NCBI RefSeq assembly: GCF_004664715.2
Contig: NC_051079.1
Location: 56,881,660-56,945,659, forward strand
DNA from: Peromyscus leucopus
Lineage: Eukaryota; Chordata; Mammalia; Rodentia; Cricetidae
Length of the DNA: 64,000 bases
Direction: 5' to 3'
Both the position numbers and the translations under genes were made by a program. Shown one piece after another: positions 60,554 through 64,000 of the stretch. Below the pieces are notes generated by a model. That model made no database searches and was not told where the DNA came from. It saw only the letters and a list, made by a program, of their open reading frames with translations. Numbering within the stretch: the stretch's first letter is position 1; each line of letters starts with the position of its first letter.

Positions 60554-61459
60554 CTGATTTACTCTTTACTGTCTCCGACATCACACCGAACCTCCCATTT
60601 TTTTCTCATACAAACTATTCCCATTGAGATTACCAATAACTGCGCCCCTCTTGATTACGTGTTAGAAAACACATTATCTCTCCTTCCCTCTCTCTTAATC
60701 TTCCATCCCCCTTTCTAGAAATTCTACACATGCATCTTTCCCACACTCCATGTTCCTCGTGGGTCTTTTTTGTCTGTTTTATTTCTGTCTGAATTGTCCA
60801 AGTCTGAATACTTCAGGTATCTTCCCTGGGCCTTTCCCTGTTTTGTTGAGTGTGGTGCTGTGCCTCAGGCTCAAGCCAGGTTGTGTTGTGATCTTATTAT
60901 GAACAGTGAGACCTGGTTTCCTCAGCATAAAGTATAGCAACAGCATCGTTGGGAGAATTCACTAAGCTAATATTTAGAATCTTTTGGTCCATGTCAGCAC
61001 ATGGTGGGTTTTCTATGTCTGCTTTCATTCTCATGTACTCTCCATCCTAAGTTGCTTCCTTTGTTTCCAAGGTGACATCTCACATATAAATTGCTTTGGT
61101 ACCCTCATATTGCTCAGTGACAGTTGGTTGAGGCAGCTCTCTGTTGTATTTGACATGCTTCTGTGAACGCTGTCCATAGATTTTCTGTCTATGAAGAAAG
61201 GCGCTACCTTGCACCTAGTGAGCTGAACGATGTTCGGAACACTTGGACTCTTTCCTTTTGGTTCATGCTTCCCAGCTGCTTTTCCCAAGTGACGTCAGTG
61301 CACCGTCATTCCTAGCCTGGTTGCCTCTGGTTGCTTCCAGACTCCTCTTTCTCTTTTTGCTTTCCCTGCTGGACCCATGTTGTAATATAACTAGGGTGAT
61401 TTTAAGAAAAAAAAAAAAATAACTAAGTCTGTTACCTCACAATTCAGTGTTTTTCTTAT
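60554..61459. other. Intronic; no gene or confident repeat
   Basis: No domain-bearing frame and no repeat I can name. Confidence 0.5.
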
Positions 61460-61665
61460 TGTGATTACAGTAATTCTTAGAAGGCCTTCCAAATTCACAT
61501 TTGGTTCTCTCCAGTCGCTGCATGCTCTCTACCTACATGGGGTATTCACACCTCAGACTTTTTCTAACTTCCCTTGATCCAGGACCTTTGCAAGTGCTGT
61601 AGAACACCCCTTCTTTGGGTCTTTGCCTTCCTAACTCTTCAGAACTCAACTACAATATTTTCTTT
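61460..61665 (-). mobile_element. L2-like ancient LINE (antisense)
   Basis: gatccaggacctttgcaagt, gctgtagaacaccccttctt and tcctaactcttcagaactca follow the antisense L2 3' end. Confidence 0.55.
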
Positions 61666-63137
61666 AAAAAAAAAAAAGGTTTAACCAGATCTAATTGACA
61701 AGTTCTTTGGATCTAATGAATGCTGTTATGCAGTTTATTTGAAAAATGATTTAATAAACACTAATAGATGTATGTTCAAAATAGAATCAGTAAGTTAGTA
61801 AGAGTGAAAACTTTTTTTTACTTTATGTGACTACGTTCACTGTAAGTTTAGGACAATAGCATTGCCATTGGAAACCAAGAAACTTTCCTTTTCTTCTCAT
61901 TGAGAAGATTTTCAACATTATCATCTTTCATTCTTGTGTTTGGCAGCTACATTTTGTGTATTATCAGATAAAGTCTGAAACAAAATCAGAAGTTGGAGAA
62001 CAGCCACTCAGCATCATGCCAGGCTCCCTTCCTTCATTTTTGAGCACTTAGGCCCCCAAATCTGGTTATTCCCTGTTCACTGACGAGGACCCAGGTCTCT
62101 GAATCCCTGCCTTGCCTAAAGCTGTGCTGCTGAGATAAAGTGCGGTCTCTAAGAGGAGATGTCTTTCTGTGTATTCCAGGCAACCCTCCCGGTTGCAACA
62201 GTGACTGCAGTTCCCAACGTTCTTTGGTGTGTGGCACGTCACAGAATAGTCCCCGTGGGTTCTGGAGGGCGTGGCACTTCTGACAGTTGATTACAGACCT
62301 GCCTTTTCGTCCACTACCTTATTATGGTGGAGAACATCCATCCCTTCGAGGTCTCCTTGATGTAAGGATGAGTGAAAGTAACTAACAAGCAACTAAACAA
62401 GTTCTCTGTGAGAGTCGATAGAATATTGAATTGCTAAATATTCTTATTGACAGGAGAACCAGAAGATGAGGGCTGTTTTTTTTTTTTTTTTTTTTAAGTC
62501 ATAGTGTTTGTGTTTGTCTTCTAACAACCGGTCAATATGTCCGTGATTGAATATGTTTTTTGAAGAATAATGAGCCAAGGGCAGCTTGGCCTGGAATTTA
62601 TAGATATTAATCTTAGGAGAACACAGAGTTCCTGACTTTCAACATAATTCTTCATGAAGAAGACTCCAACTAGTTGTGCCTCATTAATGCTTAGCTGTAA
62701 AAATCAAGGAAGCGAAGCAGGGAGCGTGTGATTGGACGAGGCGTCTCCTGTGTGCCAGGCTGGGGTTTCCTTGGCCACACCAGAGAAGACAGGAGGGCGT
62801 GCGGAAGGCAGAGGCAGAAGGCGGCATTGCCAGGGTTGACAAGAGGGTGCTGGGCGCCAACTTCTCTGTCCACAGCTTTCCCAGGGGCAACCCGGTGCTC
62901 CTGCTTCTTTTGTGCAAGAACACACATCCTGGTTCAAAGGTACATTTTGCTATTTGGATTTCCTAAGGCTAGTTCTCTGAAAACTCACGTCAGTGCCCAA
63001 TTCTGTGTGTTACAGATATAACCATTTTATCACGTTTCTTACCTGTATAGACATCTGTAAGGGGAAGTGCTGTTAAAAGAAAATTATTCTACCTCACTGA
63101 GGAGCTAGAGAATGAATACATTTCTCAAACTAGAATG
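61666..63137. other. Intronic; no gene or confident repeat
   Basis: A T run lies at about 62,477-62,496. Three overlapping minus-strand frames at 62,684-62,937 reflect local GC content (62,700-62,900) and show no domain. This GC-richer patch is otherwise unexplained. Confidence 0.45.
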
Positions 63138-63338
63138 GCCTAGCTCAGTGGTTCTCAACCGCCCTAATGCTGCAAACCTTTAATGTAGTTCCTCATGTTG
63201 TGATCCCCAACTGTAAAATTATTTTATTGCTACATCATAAATCTAATTTTGCCACTGTTATGAATTGTAATGTAAATATCTGCTTTTTGATGGTCTTAGG
63301 CAATCCTTCTGAAAGGATTGAGAACTGCTGGTCTAGCC
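63138..63338 (+). mobile_element. URR1 hAT-Charlie DNA transposon with 8-bp target-site duplication
   Basis: The element (63,146-63,330) starts cagtggttctcaacc and ends ggattgagaactgctg, which are inverted terminal repeats. Flanking 8-mers gcctagct (63,138-63,145) and gtctagcc (63,331-63,338) match at 6 of 8 positions, as expected for an old hAT duplication. It is non-autonomous, with no coding capacity. Confidence 0.85.
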
Positions 63339-63344
63339 TATAGT

Positions 63345-63575
63345 AGAGGTCAGCACACTTTCTCCACAGGGGCTACATAATGTTTCTGGTTTCGAGGGTG
63401 TATGTTCTCTGCTGTAGTGATGAACGTCTGCTGTTGTAGCATGAAAACAGCTATAGACAATAACTGAGCCAATGAACATTATTGTGTGCTAATAAAACTT
63501 TATTTTTTTATAACAGGCAGCAGCTGGGCTTCACTCAGGGGACTGTAGCTTGTGGCTCAGACTAATGTATGGTAG
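63345..63575 (+). mobile_element. Ancient hAT-type MER element remnant
   Basis: gaggtcagcacactttctcc, tgaaaacagctatagacaat, ctaataaaactttatttttt and aggcagcagctgggcttcac follow an old eutherian hAT-type MER consensus. The URR1 sits just inside or against its left end. Confidence 0.6.
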
Positions 63576-64000
63576 AAATGGCAGTAACAAGACTTGGGCC
63601 TCTTTTCCCAGTTTTCTTTGTTGTTATCCATGTGGAAATATTAATTTAAATCTCAGAGTCAATGTATATATTTGAAAAGGGGACCTTCTCTTCTATGGGC
63701 AATTTCTATTTTCTTTATACTTAAAATGTAGTTTAAAATGACTATGTATGTATTACTTCTGCAAGCAGAACAAACTATTTGAATAGTAAAACAGCCAAAA
63801 GTAAAAGAAATATAGAAAATTGTCCTGCGTGTAAAAGAACTTCATAAGGAGTGTGTTAGATTTTTTGAAGAACCAGACTGAATAGTGAATGAAGAGATAC
63901 CCAAATTAGTTAATATTAGGAATGAAGATCATTATAGTCAAGGATTGTCTCCTAGGAATTTTTTGTTGTATACATAGCACCTTGCTAGGATGTTATTAAG

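Noticed and set aside
60095..60718. 207-codon plus-strand frame
   Set aside because: It crosses a (TTC)n tract and an antisense B1; the Ser/Phe-rich translation is repeat-derived.

Overview
This is a stretch of a mammalian nuclear genome from a muroid rodent, most likely a cricetid (hamster, vole or deer-mouse group). Three things point there: many B1, B2/B3, B4 and ID SINEs; the 3' UTR of a rodent L1; and B1 copies with the 'aggaaaggcgcaaagctaca' variant that I associate with cricetids rather than Mus or Rattus. A family of LTRs starting TGTGGAATATTCC, which I also associate with cricetids, agrees. There are no bacterial genes, CRISPR arrays or operons. The only protein-coding gene I can identify is TCF4 (E2-2/ITF2), a class I bHLH transcription factor, on the + strand; the window covers its 5' end. 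|| Layout. 1-35,000 is intergenic sequence upstream of TCF4. It is AT-rich and made of old and young transposons and microsatellites, with one possible decayed gene copy at 1,404-1,802 (minus strand). Its notable structures are an inverted pair of ERV-like copies (14.4-16.9 kb), a near-perfect inverted duplication (23.30-24.16 kb), and a B1 whose tail has become a long GA/TC tract (21.48-21.68 kb). 35.5-38.1 kb is the TCF4 promoter region: two CpG islands, a YY1-type motif, GC boxes, a TATA-like element, two candidate non-coding first exons with upstream ORFs, and a (CGG)10 run. 38,717-38,808 is the first coding exon (24 codons from [11 protein letters not shown]). 40,611-40,683 is the next coding exon (24 codons plus 1 nt). 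Together they encode the start of activation domain 1. The intron between them holds a CTG-rich tract (39,678-39,772, with a pure (CTG)9) in the position of the human CTG18.1 repeat, whose expansion causes Fuchs endothelial corneal dystrophy. || 40,684-64,000 lies inside the next, very large TCF4 intron, and the following exon is not reached. From about 35.05 to 48.8 kb I recognise no rodent SINE, LINE or LTR, only simple repeats and one ancient MIR, which is the pattern of a transposon-poor regulatory domain. From 48.8 kb onward repeats return: B1, B3, a long decayed antisense L1 (56.5-59.8 kb), DNA transposon remnants (a MARNA/Tigger-like element and a URR1 with its target-site duplication), and an unexplained 60-bp triple tandem repeat (54.18-54.36 kb). 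|| Apart from the TCF4 exons, nearly every open reading frame in the window comes from repeats or from GC-rich sequence. Repeat family names were assigned by recognition from memory, not by a database search, and the boundaries of old repeats are approximate.
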